Below, piece by piece: positions 1 through 7,706 of a stretch of 64,000 bases of DNA. The DNA comes from Streptomyces sp. NBC_00094 (lineage in GTDB: Bacteria; Actinomycetota; Actinomycetes; Streptomycetales; Streptomycetaceae): contig NZ_JAPEMB010000001.1 of assembly GCF_026343125.1 (NCBI RefSeq), forward strand, positions 2,790,001-2,854,000, written 5' to 3'. Every line of letters begins with the position of its first letter. The stretch's first letter is position 1. The notes under the pieces are model-generated. The model was not told the DNA's origin. It saw only the letters and a list, made by a program, of their open reading frames with translations, and did no database searches. The position numbers and the translations under genes were made by a program.

Positions 1-810
1 CGCGACTACCTGGAGCTCGTGCTCTCCGGTGTCGCCAAGGAGTCCGACATCGGCGTGGTCCAGTCGCTCCAGGGCCAGGTCAAGGCGGCTCTCGAGCTGT
101 ACGCGGCGCCGGAGTGGCGGGCCGAGGGCCTGGCGCGCTGGGGCACCTTCGCGCAGGAGCAGCTGCGGGCGACCGAGCCGGGCAGCGACCACCAGCTGGC
201 GTGGGCTCGCGCGTTCGCGGCGACCGCCCGTACGGACGCGGAGCTCGACGTGATCGCCGGGCTGCTCGACGGTGGCGAGGTCGTCGAGGGCCTGGCCGTC
301 GACACCGAACTGCGCTGGGCGTTCGTGCAGCGGCTCGCGGCCACCGGCCGCTTCGAGGAGGCGGAGATCGCCGCCGAGCTGGAGCGCGACCGTACGGCGG
401 CGGGCGAGCGCCACGCGGCGGCCGCGCGCGCGGCGCGTCCGACGGAGGCCGCGAAGGCCGAGGCCTGGGCCCTGGTCGTCGAGGACGACAAGCTAGCGAA
501 CGCGGTGCAGGCGGCCGTCATCGGCGGCTTCGTGCAGTCCGACCAGCGTGAGCTGATCGCTCCGTTCTCGGCGAAGTACTTCGCGTCGATCAAGGGCGTC
601 TCGGAGACCCGCAGCCACGAGATCGTGCAGCAGATCGTGGTCGGTCTCTACCCGACGCTCCAGGTCTCGCAGGAGACGCTGGACGCGACGGACGCGTGGA
701 TCGCCGAGCACAAGCCGGTCCCGGCGCTGCGCCGTCTGGTGACGGAGTGCCGCGCGGGCGTCGAGCGCGCCCTGAAGGCCCAGGCGGCCGACGCGGCGGC
801 CGCCCGCTAG
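1..810 (+). CDS. pepN: Aminopeptidase N, C-terminal part (partial, 5' end outside window)
   Basis: The reading frame is open from base 1, so the gene begins upstream of the window. The 269 visible residues form the helical ERAP1-like C-terminal domain of actinobacterial PepN-type M1 zinc aminopeptidases; recognisable stretches include YAAPEWRAEGLARWG and FSAKYFASIKGVSETRSHEI. The GAMEN exopeptidase motif and the HExxH zinc site would lie upstream and cannot be checked here. The enzyme removes N-terminal residues from peptides in the cytoplasm. A GTG at 19 lies inside the domain and is not a credible start. A strong hairpin follows the stop by 19 nt. I am confident of the family and less so of the substrate range. 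Confidence 0.85.
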   Translation, partial: RDYLELVLSGVAKESDIGVVQSLQGQVKAALELYAAPEWRAEGLARWGTFAQEQLRATEPGSDHQLAWARAFAATARTDAELDVIAGLLDGGEVVEGLAVDTELRWAFVQRLAATGRFEEAEIAAELERDRTAAGERHAAAARAARPTEAAKAEAWALVVEDDKLANAVQAAVIGGFVQSDQRELIAPFSAKYFASIKGVSETRSHEIVQQIVVGLYPTLQVSQETLDATDAWIAEHKPVPALRRLVTECRAGVERALKAQAADAAAAR

Positions 811-828
811 TCACGCGGTGGTACGGAG

Positions 829-860
829 AAGGGGCGCCCTCCCCCGTGGAGGCGCCCCTT
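829..860. terminator. Hairpin terminator between pepN and allantoicase
   Basis: A perfect 10-bp stem, AAGGGGCGCC (829-838) with GGCGCCCCTT (851-860), encloses a 12-nt loop. It sits between two convergent genes and ends in TT on one strand and AA on the other, so it could serve both. Confidence 0.75.
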
Positions 861-875
861 CGCCGTGTCCGGGAT

Positions 876-920
876 CCGCCCGGCGGGCGGGCGTCGGCGC
901 GCGGCCGCGCCGCCGGGCGG
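876..920. terminator. Second hairpin between pepN and allantoicase
   Basis: A perfect 11-bp stem, CCGCCCGGCGG (876-886) with CCGCCGGGCGG (910-920), has a 23-nt loop. It lacks a U tract, as is common in Streptomyces. It probably reinforces termination between the convergent genes. Confidence 0.45.
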
Positions 921-987
921 AGAACCGGGGCGGGGGTGTCCCGTGGGTCGGCCGCGAGCCCGGCCTGACCGGCAGGCACCCCCTCGG

Positions 988-2112
988 TCAGCCGCCGAGT
1001 GCCGCGTACCGGGCGCGCAGGTCGGACGCGCCCTGCTCCGTCAGCGTGCCGTGGAGCCGCATCCGGGCGACGCCGCCGTCGGGGAAGGCGTCGAGGCGGA
1101 CGTGGGTGACGACGGCCCGGGCGGGGAGCTTGAAGCGGTGCAGGGTGTCGGGCTGGAGACGGGTCCGGGGGATGATCTCGAACCACTCGCCCGTGTCGCC
1201 GTTACGGCCCTGGAGCGCGATCCAGCCGGCCGAGTTGCCCTTGAGGTAGGCGGTGTCGATCTCGACGGCGCGGACGGCGCCCTGGGCGGCGAGCCGGAAG
1301 CGGACCCAGTCGTTGGTGCCGCGCACCCGGCGGCGGCGGTTCTCCCAGCCGTCGTCCATCTTGCGGGAGGTGCCGGGCAGGATGATCTGCGTCGGCGAGG
1401 AGTAGAACCTGTCCGAGGCGTCCTCGTACGAGCCTCCGTTGAGTACGGAGATCAGGTCGAGGGTGCCGAGGAGGTCCAGCCACTCGGGGTCGGGCACGAC
1501 CTCGCCGTGGACCCGGAGGCGGGCGATGCCGCCGTCGGGGTGCTGGCAGAGCCGCAGGTGGGTGTAGCGGCGCTCGACGTCGATCGCGAAGCCGTTGGCG
1601 GCGTGGCCGCGTACGGGGGTCGGCGGGACGAGCTCCTCCCACGTGGCGTCGAGCAGCTCGGCGGGGCTGGGCGAGCCCTCCACCGCGGTGGCCTGGATGC
1701 TCACGCGCTGCGGGTAGTTGCCGCGGAAGTGGGCGGTGTCGACGACGATCCCGCGGATCACGCCGGGGGCGCCGAGGCGGACGATCGCCCAGTCGTGGTC
1801 CTCGGGGACGGGGAAGACGTTCTCGGCGTCGGCGCCACGGCGGCGGCGGGTCTCCCAGCCGTCCATGATCTTGCCCTTGTGGCCGAAGTGCTCCGGGTCG
1901 AAGACGGCCCGCTCGCGGACGAGGAGGTTCTCGCGCTCGGCGAAGAACTCGTCGTTGGCGGCCACGACTCCGGCGCCGAGCCGGCGGTCGGCGAGGTCGA
2001 CGAGCTCGGTGAAGGGGAAGTCGCCGGAGCGGTAGTCGGCGTACGGGTCGCCGCCGGAGTAGGGGGCGGCGTCGTTGGCGTGCGGGTCCTGGGTTTCGTC
2101 GAGGCTGCTCAT
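988..2112 (-). CDS. alc: Allantoicase
   Basis: This 374-residue protein matches allantoicase (allantoate amidinohydrolase) in length and architecture. It has two related jelly-roll repeats, each with a segment of the type FDPEHFGHKGKIMDGWETRRRR and its second copy SRKMDDGWENRRRR. The enzyme splits allantoate into ureidoglycolate and urea in purine degradation and acts in the cytoplasm. The ATG at 2112 follows a GAGGGGAAG ribosome site. The gene is the last of a leftward row after an EamA transporter and a LysR regulator, with a 59-nt gap that carries a palindrome. No other allantoin gene is visible in the window, so its usual partners must lie elsewhere. Confidence in the function is high. 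Confidence 0.93.
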   Translation of the reverse strand: MSSLDETQDPHANDAAPYSGGDPYADYRSGDFPFTELVDLADRRLGAGVVAANDEFFAERENLLVRERAVFDPEHFGHKGKIMDGWETRRRRGADAENVFPVPEDHDWAIVRLGAPGVIRGIVVDTAHFRGNYPQRVSIQATAVEGSPSPAELLDATWEELVPPTPVRGHAANGFAIDVERRYTHLRLCQHPDGGIARLRVHGEVVPDPEWLDLLGTLDLISVLNGGSYEDASDRFYSSPTQIILPGTSRKMDDGWENRRRRVRGTNDWVRFRLAAQGAVRAVEIDTAYLKGNSAGWIALQGRNGDTGEWFEIIPRTRLQPDTLHRFKLPARAVVTHVRLDAFPDGGVARMRLHGTLTEQGASDLRARYAALGG

Positions 2113-2148
2113 GGATCGAGCTTCCCCTCGCCCATCACCCGCGGTCCA

Positions 2149-2162
2149 TCGAATGTTTTCGA
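2149..2162. promoter_or_regulatory. Palindrome upstream of allantoicase, possible operator
   Basis: TCGAA-tgtt-TTCGA is a perfect 5-bp inverted repeat 37 nt upstream of the allantoicase start, in an AT-rich patch of an otherwise GC-rich gap. Its position fits a repressor or activator site for the allantoicase promoter. I do not know which protein binds it; the LysR product of the gene just upstream is one candidate. Confidence 0.35.
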
Positions 2163-2171
2163 CGATGTTCT

Positions 2172-3098
2172 TCAGTTCTTCCGAACGGTTTCGCGCGCGG
2201 CGGCGGCCTGCCGGAGCGCGGCGAGCACCCGGGCCACCGCCGGGCCCTCCTCCGCCCCGCGCCGTACGGCCGCGACGACATGGCGGCGCGGCTGGTCGAC
2301 CGAGAGGACCCGCATGACGACCCCGGTGCCGCCCCGGCGTTCGGCGGAGGCCATCCGGGGTACGAGGGCGATGCCGAGACCCGCCTCGACCATGGCGAGG
2401 ATCGCGGTCCAGCCGGAGGCGCTGTGGGCCTGCTCGGGTACGAACCCGGCGGCCTCGCAGGCGGCGGTGGTGATCTCGGACCAGGGTCCCGAGCCGCCGA
2501 AGATCCAGGGCTCGGCGGCGAGGTCCGCGAGGCGGAGGCCGGGCGCGTCGGCGAGCGGGTGCCCGGCGGGCAGGGCGATGTCGAGCGGGTCGGCGAGGAG
2601 GGGGAAGCGGCTGAACTTGGGGTCGCGCACGGAGGGCGCGTGGGCGGCGAGCGAGAGCGCCAGGTCGACCTCGCCGGCCGTGAGCAGCTCGTACGCCTCC
2701 GCCGCCTCGGCCTCCCGGATACGGACGTCGAGTCCGGGGTGGGCGGTCCGCAGCCGGCGCACGGCGGGGACGACGAGCGCGGGCACGGCCGTCGGGAAGG
2801 CGGCCACCCGCAGCTGCCCCGCCTCGCCCCGCAGGTACCCGTCGAGTTCGGCGTCGGCGCGCTCCAGCTGTGCGAAGACCACCTCCGCGTGGCGGAGCAC
2901 GAGGTGGGCGGCGTCGGTGAGCCGGACCCGGCGGCCCTGTGCCTCCAGGAGCCGTACGCCGAGCTGCTTGGCGAGGTTGGTGAGCTGCTGCGACACGGCC
3001 GAGGGGGTCATGAGCAGGGCCTCCGCGGTCGCGGTGACGGTGCCGCGGTCACGGAGGGTGCGGAGGATCCGGAGCTTCTTGATGTCCCACTCGGTCAT
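2172..3098 (-). CDS. LysR-family transcriptional regulator
   Basis: The 308-residue protein begins MTEWDIKKLRILRTLRDRG. It has an N-terminal winged helix-turn-helix (roughly residues 5-62; TATAEALLMTPSAVSQQLTN is the recognition region) and a LysR substrate-binding domain after about residue 85. I use the ATG at 3098, not the in-frame TTG nine bases earlier, because MTEWD is the usual family start. It lies 23 nt after the EamA transporter gene on the same strand, so the two are probably one transcript, with allantoicase 59 nt further on. Such LysR proteins typically control a neighbouring gene; the effector is not readable from the sequence. Confidence 0.88.
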   Translation of the reverse strand: MTEWDIKKLRILRTLRDRGTVTATAEALLMTPSAVSQQLTNLAKQLGVRLLEAQGRRVRLTDAAHLVLRHAEVVFAQLERADAELDGYLRGEAGQLRVAAFPTAVPALVVPAVRRLRTAHPGLDVRIREAEAAEAYELLTAGEVDLALSLAAHAPSVRDPKFSRFPLLADPLDIALPAGHPLADAPGLRLADLAAEPWIFGGSGPWSEITTAACEAAGFVPEQAHSASGWTAILAMVEAGLGIALVPRMASAERRGGTGVVMRVLSVDQPRRHVVAAVRRGAEEGPAVARVLAALRQAAAARETVRKN

Positions 3099-3121
3099 GG
3101 GGCGCAACCTACCGGGGCGCC

Positions 3122-4072
3122 TTACCGCCGCACCCCGGAAACCTCCAGGCCCGCCGAAACCTTCCGGCCGTTCTCTTCAGTCGAACCGAACGGTTCGGCC
3201 TTCTCGACGCCCTTCGGGGTGCGGGGTCCCATCTGTCCGGCCAGGGTGGCGCCGAAGGCGATCACCATGCCGAGCAGCTGCACCGGGCCGAGCGCCTGGC
3301 CGAGCGCCACCCAGCCGATGATCGCCGCGGTGATCGGCGAGAGGGGGCCGAGGAGCGTGGCCGAGGAGGCGCTCAGCCGCTCGATGCCGCGGAACCAGAG
3401 GAAGTACGAGATCGCGGTGTTGCCGAAGGCCAGGTAGGCGTAGCCGGCCAGGTTGGCGCCGGTCAGGGCCGGCGGGGCGCCCTCGACCAGGAAGGCGACC
3501 GGCAGGATGATCAGGCCGCCCGCGGTGAGCTGCCAGCCGGTGAGCGCGAGGGCGCCGACGCCTTCGGGGCGGCCCCAGCGCTTGGTGAAGACGATGCCCG
3601 CCGACATCGAGAGGGCGGAGAGCAGCCCGGCGATCACACCGACGAGGTCGAGCGCGGCCCCGGCCTTGAGGACCACGAGACTGACACCGAAGGCGGCGGC
3701 GACGGCGGTGATCAGGGACTTGGCCGTGGGCCTGTCGCCCAGGAAGAGGGCGGCGAGGCCGACGACGAAGAGCGGGCCCACGGAGCCGACGACGGCGGCG
3801 ACGCCACCGGGGAGCCGGTAGGCGGCGAGGAAGAGCAGCGGGAAGAAGGCGCCGATGTTGAGGGCGCCGAGGACGGCCGCCTTCCCCCACCAGGCCCCCT
3901 GCGGGAGCTTGCGGGTGAGCGCCAGGAGCAGGAGCCCGGCGGGCAGGGCCCGCATGAGGCCGGTGAAGAGGGGCCGGTCGGGCGGCAGGAACTCCGTGGT
4001 GACGACGTAGGTGGAGCCCCAGGAGATCGGGGCGAGGGCGGTCAGTGCGACGACGGCGGCCTTGCGGGACAT
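3122..4072 (-). CDS. EamA/DMT-family transporter (RhtA-type exporter)
   Basis: The 316-residue integral membrane protein has about ten hydrophobic helices arranged as two EamA repeats. It begins MSRKAAVVALTALAPISWGS, where the conserved APISWGSTYV segment is typical of RhtA/YdcZ-like amino-acid or metabolite exporters. The C-terminal 30 residues form a hydrophilic cytoplasmic tail. It is the first gene of a leftward row with a LysR regulator. It faces a MarR gene across a 135-bp promoter region that contains a palindrome. The transported compound is unknown. Control by the divergent MarR protein, release of an amphipathic or aromatic compound, or both are reasonable inferences. Confidence 0.88.
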   Translation of the reverse strand: MSRKAAVVALTALAPISWGSTYVVTTEFLPPDRPLFTGLMRALPAGLLLLALTRKLPQGAWWGKAAVLGALNIGAFFPLLFLAAYRLPGGVAAVVGSVGPLFVVGLAALFLGDRPTAKSLITAVAAAFGVSLVVLKAGAALDLVGVIAGLLSALSMSAGIVFTKRWGRPEGVGALALTGWQLTAGGLIILPVAFLVEGAPPALTGANLAGYAYLAFGNTAISYFLWFRGIERLSASSATLLGPLSPITAAIIGWVALGQALGPVQLLGMVIAFGATLAGQMGPRTPKGVEKAEPFGSTEENGRKVSAGLEVSGVRR

Positions 4073-4133
4073 GACGGGTTCCCCCTGACGCGGAGCTCCG
4101 GCGCTGCGGACACCGGACTGGCTTGGCGATAAT

Positions 4134-4151
4134 TAACTTAGCACTAAGCTA
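4134..4151. promoter_or_regulatory. MarR-type operator in the eamA-marR intergenic region
   Basis: TAACTTAG-CA-CTAAGCTA is an 8-bp inverted repeat with a 2-bp spacer and one mismatch. It lies in the only AT-rich stretch between the divergent transporter and MarR genes. Size and symmetry match the 16-20 bp palindromes bound by MarR dimers. It probably gives autoregulation and control of the transporter. Confidence 0.6.
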
Positions 4152-4207
4152 CTTACTCGCAAGTGGCTTTCTTGCCATCGAGTTGCCGCCGAGAGGAGAC
4201 TGGCCAC

Positions 4208-4750
4208 ATGGAGACGAAGAGCCCGGCCCCCGCACCGGAACCGGCCCCGACACCGGCCCCCTCGCACGACGCCGTCGACGCCATCACCGACCAGTGGGCC
4301 GTCGTCCGCCCCGACCTGGACACCGTGCCGATGGCCGTCTTCGGGCGGATCTACCGGCTGGCCAACGCCATGCGCGGCAGGGTGGACAAGGCGTACGCGC
4401 CCTACGGCATGGCGCTCGGGGAGTTCGACGTCCTCGCGACCCTGCGCAGGTCCGGGAAGCCGTACACGCTCTCACCGCGCGAGCTGACCGCCACGCTGAT
4501 GATCACCACCGGCGGGATGACCGGCCGGCTGGACAAGCTGGAGAAGGCCGGGCTGCTCACCCGCAGCCCCGACCCGCACGACCGGCGCGGGCTGCGGGTC
4601 ACCCTCACCGAGCGCGGCAAGGAACTGGTCGACCAGGCCGTCGGCGCCGGGCTCGGGCAGCAGCGGGCGGCCCTGGCGTCGGCGCTCACCGAGGACGAGG
4701 CGGAGCAGCTGGCCGGACTGCTCCGCAAGCTGCTCGCGACCACCGTGTAG
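4208..4750 (+). CDS. MarR-family transcriptional regulator
   Basis: The 180-residue protein has a Pro/Ala-rich N-terminal 25 residues and then a MarR winged helix domain (about residues 40-175). The recognition helix lies near LSPRELTATLMITTGGMTG and the wing is DPHDRRGLRVTLTERG, the family hallmark. The ATG at 4208 is preceded by GAGAGGAG (4191-4198). An upstream in-frame ATG at 4163 overlaps the promoter and lacks a ribosome site. The gene diverges from the EamA transporter, with a palindrome between them, so autorepression and repression of the exporter are likely. The ligand is unknown. Confidence 0.92.
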   Translation: METKSPAPAPEPAPTPAPSHDAVDAITDQWAVVRPDLDTVPMAVFGRIYRLANAMRGRVDKAYAPYGMALGEFDVLATLRRSGKPYTLSPRELTATLMITTGGMTGRLDKLEKAGLLTRSPDPHDRRGLRVTLTERGKELVDQAVGAGLGQQRAALASALTEDEAEQLAGLLRKLLATTV

Positions 4751-4790
4751 ACCCGGCGGGCGGCGCCTGTGGAGGCGTGTGCACGCACGC

Positions 4791-4830
4791 GAGGGCGCCG
4801 CACGGTACGTCGGTACCGTGCGGCGCCCTC
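4791..4830. terminator. Strong bidirectional terminator
   Basis: A perfect 18-bp stem (4791-4808 with 4813-4830) closes a GTCG tetraloop. It lies between two convergent genes, the MarR regulator and the malQ-associated small membrane protein, and should stop transcripts from both sides. Confidence 0.85.
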
Positions 4831-4850
4831 GGAGAGAGACGAGGAGGCGG

Positions 4851-5078
4851 TTACGCCTTCTTGGACTTGTCGAGCACCATCACCAGGCCGGCGATGACCA
4901 GGAACAGCGCCAACGGGGCGACCACGAACAGGCCGAGGGTCTCGACGACCTCCAGCTTGGGGGCCGGGTCGTCACCGTCGTCGCGGGTGAGCGCGAGCGC
5001 GGGGGACGACATGAGCAGCATCATCAGCGTCGTACCGGCCGCGACGGCGCCGGCGCGCAGGGCGTTCTTCTTGTCCAC
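4851..5078 (-). CDS. Small two-segment membrane or secreted protein
   Basis: The 75-residue product starts at GTG 5078. It has an N-terminal hydrophobic stretch (about residues 6-28, AGAVAAGTTLMMLLMSSPAL) resembling a signal peptide or first helix. A short acidic linker, TRDDGDDPAPK, follows. A second helix spans about residues 48-69, and the tail is DKSKKA. It begins 20 nt after the malQ stop on the same strand and ends just before a strong terminator, so it is probably the last gene of the malQ transcript. I recognise no family. A ribosome site before the GTG is weak, so the start is uncertain. Confidence 0.6.
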   Translation of the reverse strand: MDKKNALRAGAVAAGTTLMMLLMSSPALALTRDDGDDPAPKLEVVETLGLFVVAPLALFLVIAGLVMVLDKSKKA

Positions 5079-5098
5079 GGTGCAAACGTAGCGAACAC

Positions 5099-7231
5099 CT
5101 AAACGGACCGCGCGCCCGGGGGTACCGTACGGGCGTTCCCGGGGTCCGTACGAGCGTTCCCCGACCCTCCTTCCGGGTCCGTACGGTCGTGCAACTCGCG
5201 GAGCAGCGCGTGGGCGCGGGGCGAGGACGCGAGGCGCTCCAGGGTGAGCGGCTGACCGTCGGGGCCCGCGACCGGCAGCCGCCAGTTGGGGTACTCGTCC
5301 CAGGTGCCCGGCAGGTTCTGCGGCCTGCGGTCCCCCACCGCGTCCGGCAGCCACACCCCCACCATCCGGGCCGGGGTGCCCAGCAGGAACCGGTGCACGG
5401 CCCGGATCTCGGCCTCCTCGTCCCCCGGCCCCTCCGGGAGCAGCCCGAGCCGCTCGAACAGGCCGAGCCACTCCGCGGTCTCGGCCGCGTCCACCGCCCG
5501 GTCGTGTGCCGGGTCGCCGTCGAGCAGCCCGAGCCGGTGCCGCAGGGCGATGTGGTCGCCGGAGAGCCGGGCGGCCGTGGAGGGCAGGTCGTGGGTGGTG
5601 GCGGTGGCCACGCACTCCGCGCGCCACTCCTCCGGGGGCACCGGTCGGCCGCCGCCCGCCCAGTCCCGCTCGAACCAGAGCACGGAGGTCCCGAAGACCC
5701 CGCGCCGGGACAGCTCCTCCCGCACCCCCGGCTCGACCGTGCCGAGGTCCTCGCCGATGACGAGGGCCCCCGCGCGGTGCGCCTCCAGGGCGAGGACGGC
5801 GAGCATCGCCTCGGCGTCGTACCGGACGTACGTCCCTTCGGTGGGCTCGCTGCCCTCCGGCACCCACCAGAGCCGGAAGAGACCCATGACGTGGTCGATG
5901 CGCAGGGCGCCCGCGTGGCGCAGGAGTTCGCGCAGGAGTCCCCGGTACGGGGCGTAGCCCGCGGCCGCGAGGGCGTCGGGCCGCCACGGCGGCAGGCCCC
6001 AGTCCTGGCCCCGGGCGTTGAAGGCGTCGGGCGGGGCGCCGACCGACATGCCGACGGCGAAGGCCTCCTGCTGGGCCCAGGCGTCCGAGCCCTCCGGGTG
6101 GACGCCGACCGCCAGGTCGTGGACGATCCCGATCTCCATCCCGGCCTCCCGGGCGGCCTCGGCGGCCCCGGCCAGCTGCCGGTCCGTCAGCCAGGCCAGC
6201 CGGCAGTGGAAGTCGACCCGGGCGGCGAGGGCGGGGTCGGCGCGCACGACGCGCTCCGCCGAGCGCGGCTCGCGCAACTCCTCGGGCCAGCCGCGCCAGT
6301 GGGGACCGTGCCGCTCGGCGAGGGCCTGGTAGGTGGCGTGGTCCTCCAGGGCACGGCCCCGCTCGGCGAGGAAGTGGTGGTAGTCGGCGCGCCGCCCCGG
6401 CCCGAGCTCCACGCTGCCGACGACGATCTCCAGGGCCCGCCGCTTGAGCTCCCACACGGCGTCCCGGTCGATCAGCGCGCCCTTGCCGAGGACCCGCTCG
6501 CGCAGTTCGGCCGCCTCCGCGAGGATCCGGTCGAGCCCCTCACGGTGGCCCGGGTCCACGTGCGCGTACTCGGGGACGGCCTCGATCCGCAGATGGACGG
6601 GGTCGGGGAAGCGGCGCGAGGACGGGCGGTACGGGGAGGGGTCGCTCGGCACCCCGGGCACGCCCGCGTGCAGCGGGTTGACCTGGACGAAGCCGGCTCC
6701 GTGCGTCCGGCCCGCCCAGGTGACGAGCTCCCGCAGGTCCCCGAGGTCCCCCATGCCCCATGAGCGGGTCGAGAGCAGCGAGTAGAGCTGGACGAGCAGC
6801 CCGTACGTACGCCGCCCGGGGCCGGGCACGCGCGCGGGGCTCACGATCAGGGTGCTGGTCGCGGCGCGCCCGTCGGGGGCCTGCGCCTCGACCGTGTGGA
6901 CGCCGAGGGGCAGCCGCTCCCAGTCCTGACCGGTGAGGACCGCGCCCTCCTCGGTGGTCACCCGCAGCCGGGTGCCGGGCGGCAGACCCTCCGGGGGGCG
7001 GGCGGGTCCCTCGTCCCTCCGCCGGACCAGGGTGGGAGGCAACAGGCGCTCCCGGTCGGCCCGTTCCACCGCGTCGAGGGCGGTGGCGACCGCCTCCGGC
7101 GTGGTCGCGTCCACGCCCAGGGCGCCGAGGACGGCCACCACGGCGGCGTCCGGCACGGCGACGGTGACGCCCGCGGAGGGGCTGTACTCGGTGGCGACGC
7201 CGTGACGGGCGGCGAGACGGGCCAGGGTCAC
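5099..7231 (-). CDS. malQ: 4-alpha-glucanotransferase (amylomaltase), GH77
   Basis: The 710-residue protein is a full-length actinobacterial MalQ. About 140 N-terminal residues form the extra domain found in this group, followed by the GH77 barrel. Key motifs are TRSWGMGDLGDL near residue 155, the nucleophile Asp in ALRIDHVMGLFRLWW, the acid/base Glu in VIGEDLGTVEPG, and TTHDLPSTA. It transfers maltooligosaccharide units between alpha-1,4-glucans in maltodextrin and glycogen metabolism. The GTG start at 7231 lies 1 nt after the stop of a 78-aa repeat ORF, which suggests translational coupling. The tail contains short GNART-type repeats of no known role. Confidence 0.95.
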   Translation of the reverse strand: MTLARLAARHGVATEYSPSAGVTVAVPDAAVVAVLGALGVDATTPEAVATALDAVERADRERLLPPTLVRRRDEGPARPPEGLPPGTRLRVTTEEGAVLTGQDWERLPLGVHTVEAQAPDGRAATSTLIVSPARVPGPGRRTYGLLVQLYSLLSTRSWGMGDLGDLRELVTWAGRTHGAGFVQVNPLHAGVPGVPSDPSPYRPSSRRFPDPVHLRIEAVPEYAHVDPGHREGLDRILAEAAELRERVLGKGALIDRDAVWELKRRALEIVVGSVELGPGRRADYHHFLAERGRALEDHATYQALAERHGPHWRGWPEELREPRSAERVVRADPALAARVDFHCRLAWLTDRQLAGAAEAAREAGMEIGIVHDLAVGVHPEGSDAWAQQEAFAVGMSVGAPPDAFNARGQDWGLPPWRPDALAAAGYAPYRGLLRELLRHAGALRIDHVMGLFRLWWVPEGSEPTEGTYVRYDAEAMLAVLALEAHRAGALVIGEDLGTVEPGVREELSRRGVFGTSVLWFERDWAGGGRPVPPEEWRAECVATATTHDLPSTAARLSGDHIALRHRLGLLDGDPAHDRAVDAAETAEWLGLFERLGLLPEGPGDEEAEIRAVHRFLLGTPARMVGVWLPDAVGDRRPQNLPGTWDEYPNWRLPVAGPDGQPLTLERLASSPRAHALLRELHDRTDPEGGSGNARTDPGNARTVPPGARSV

Positions 7232-7232
7232 T

Positions 7233-7469
7233 TCACACTCCGGGGGACTCCGTGGCGCCCGCGCTGCCGCGGGCGGTGGGTTCGCTGGTGAGGGGGGCCG
7301 CCTCGGTCAGGGGCGGCTCGCTGGTGAGGGGCGCGGCGTCGGGGAGCGGCAGTTCGCTGGTCAGCGGCGCGGCGTCGAGGAGCGGCGGTTCGCCGGTCAG
7401 CGGCGCGCCGGCGGGTGCCGACTGGTGGGGAATCCGTATCCGTCCGAGCTGGTGGTCGGTCGTGCTCAC
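7233..7469 (-). CDS. 78-aa repeat protein coupled to malQ
   Basis: The GTG at 7469 is preceded at a good distance by GGGAGA. The product begins MSTTDHQLGRIRIPHQSAP and then consists of a 12-residue repeat, APLTGEPPLLDA / APLTSELPLPDA / APLTSEPPLTEA / APLTSEPTARGS, which corresponds to 36-bp DNA repeats. The stop lies 1 nt before the malQ start. No family is recognised, and no membrane segment or catalytic motif is visible. The non-repetitive N-terminus and the ribosome site argue for a real small gene rather than a shadow. It might serve as a translated leader that couples malQ expression, or as a small disordered partner; both are inferences. Confidence 0.6.
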   Translation of the reverse strand: MSTTDHQLGRIRIPHQSAPAGAPLTGEPPLLDAAPLTSELPLPDAAPLTSEPPLTEAAPLTSEPTARGSAGATESPGV

Positions 7470-7706
7470 GGGGGGTCTCCCGGGTTTCGTCTCGTCAGGT
7501 GGACCTGGGGGTAACGACTGAGCCCTACCCACCGCACCTCGTTTTACCGGCGGAAAGTGGCGAAGTGCCGTCATCTCCGTGACGGCTCGCCGGGCAAAGC
7601 CGACACATCGGCCACCTGCATTGACACCTCCGTGCGACGGGTGGTGGGCTCGTGACCCACTCGTGACCGACCGGCAGCGCGGCCGACCGCGTCGAAGGGA
7701 GTTCCC

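Noticed and set aside
865..3321. 818-aa open frame on the plus strand
   Set aside because: It covers allantoicase and LysR on the other strand in a low-likelihood composition rich in Gly/Arg/Val, typical of high-GC antisense shadows.
7568..7585. Small hairpin CCGTCA-tctccg-TGACGG in the GH84 promoter
   Set aside because: Only 6 bp with no further support; it does not resemble the DasR site expected for GlcNAc control.
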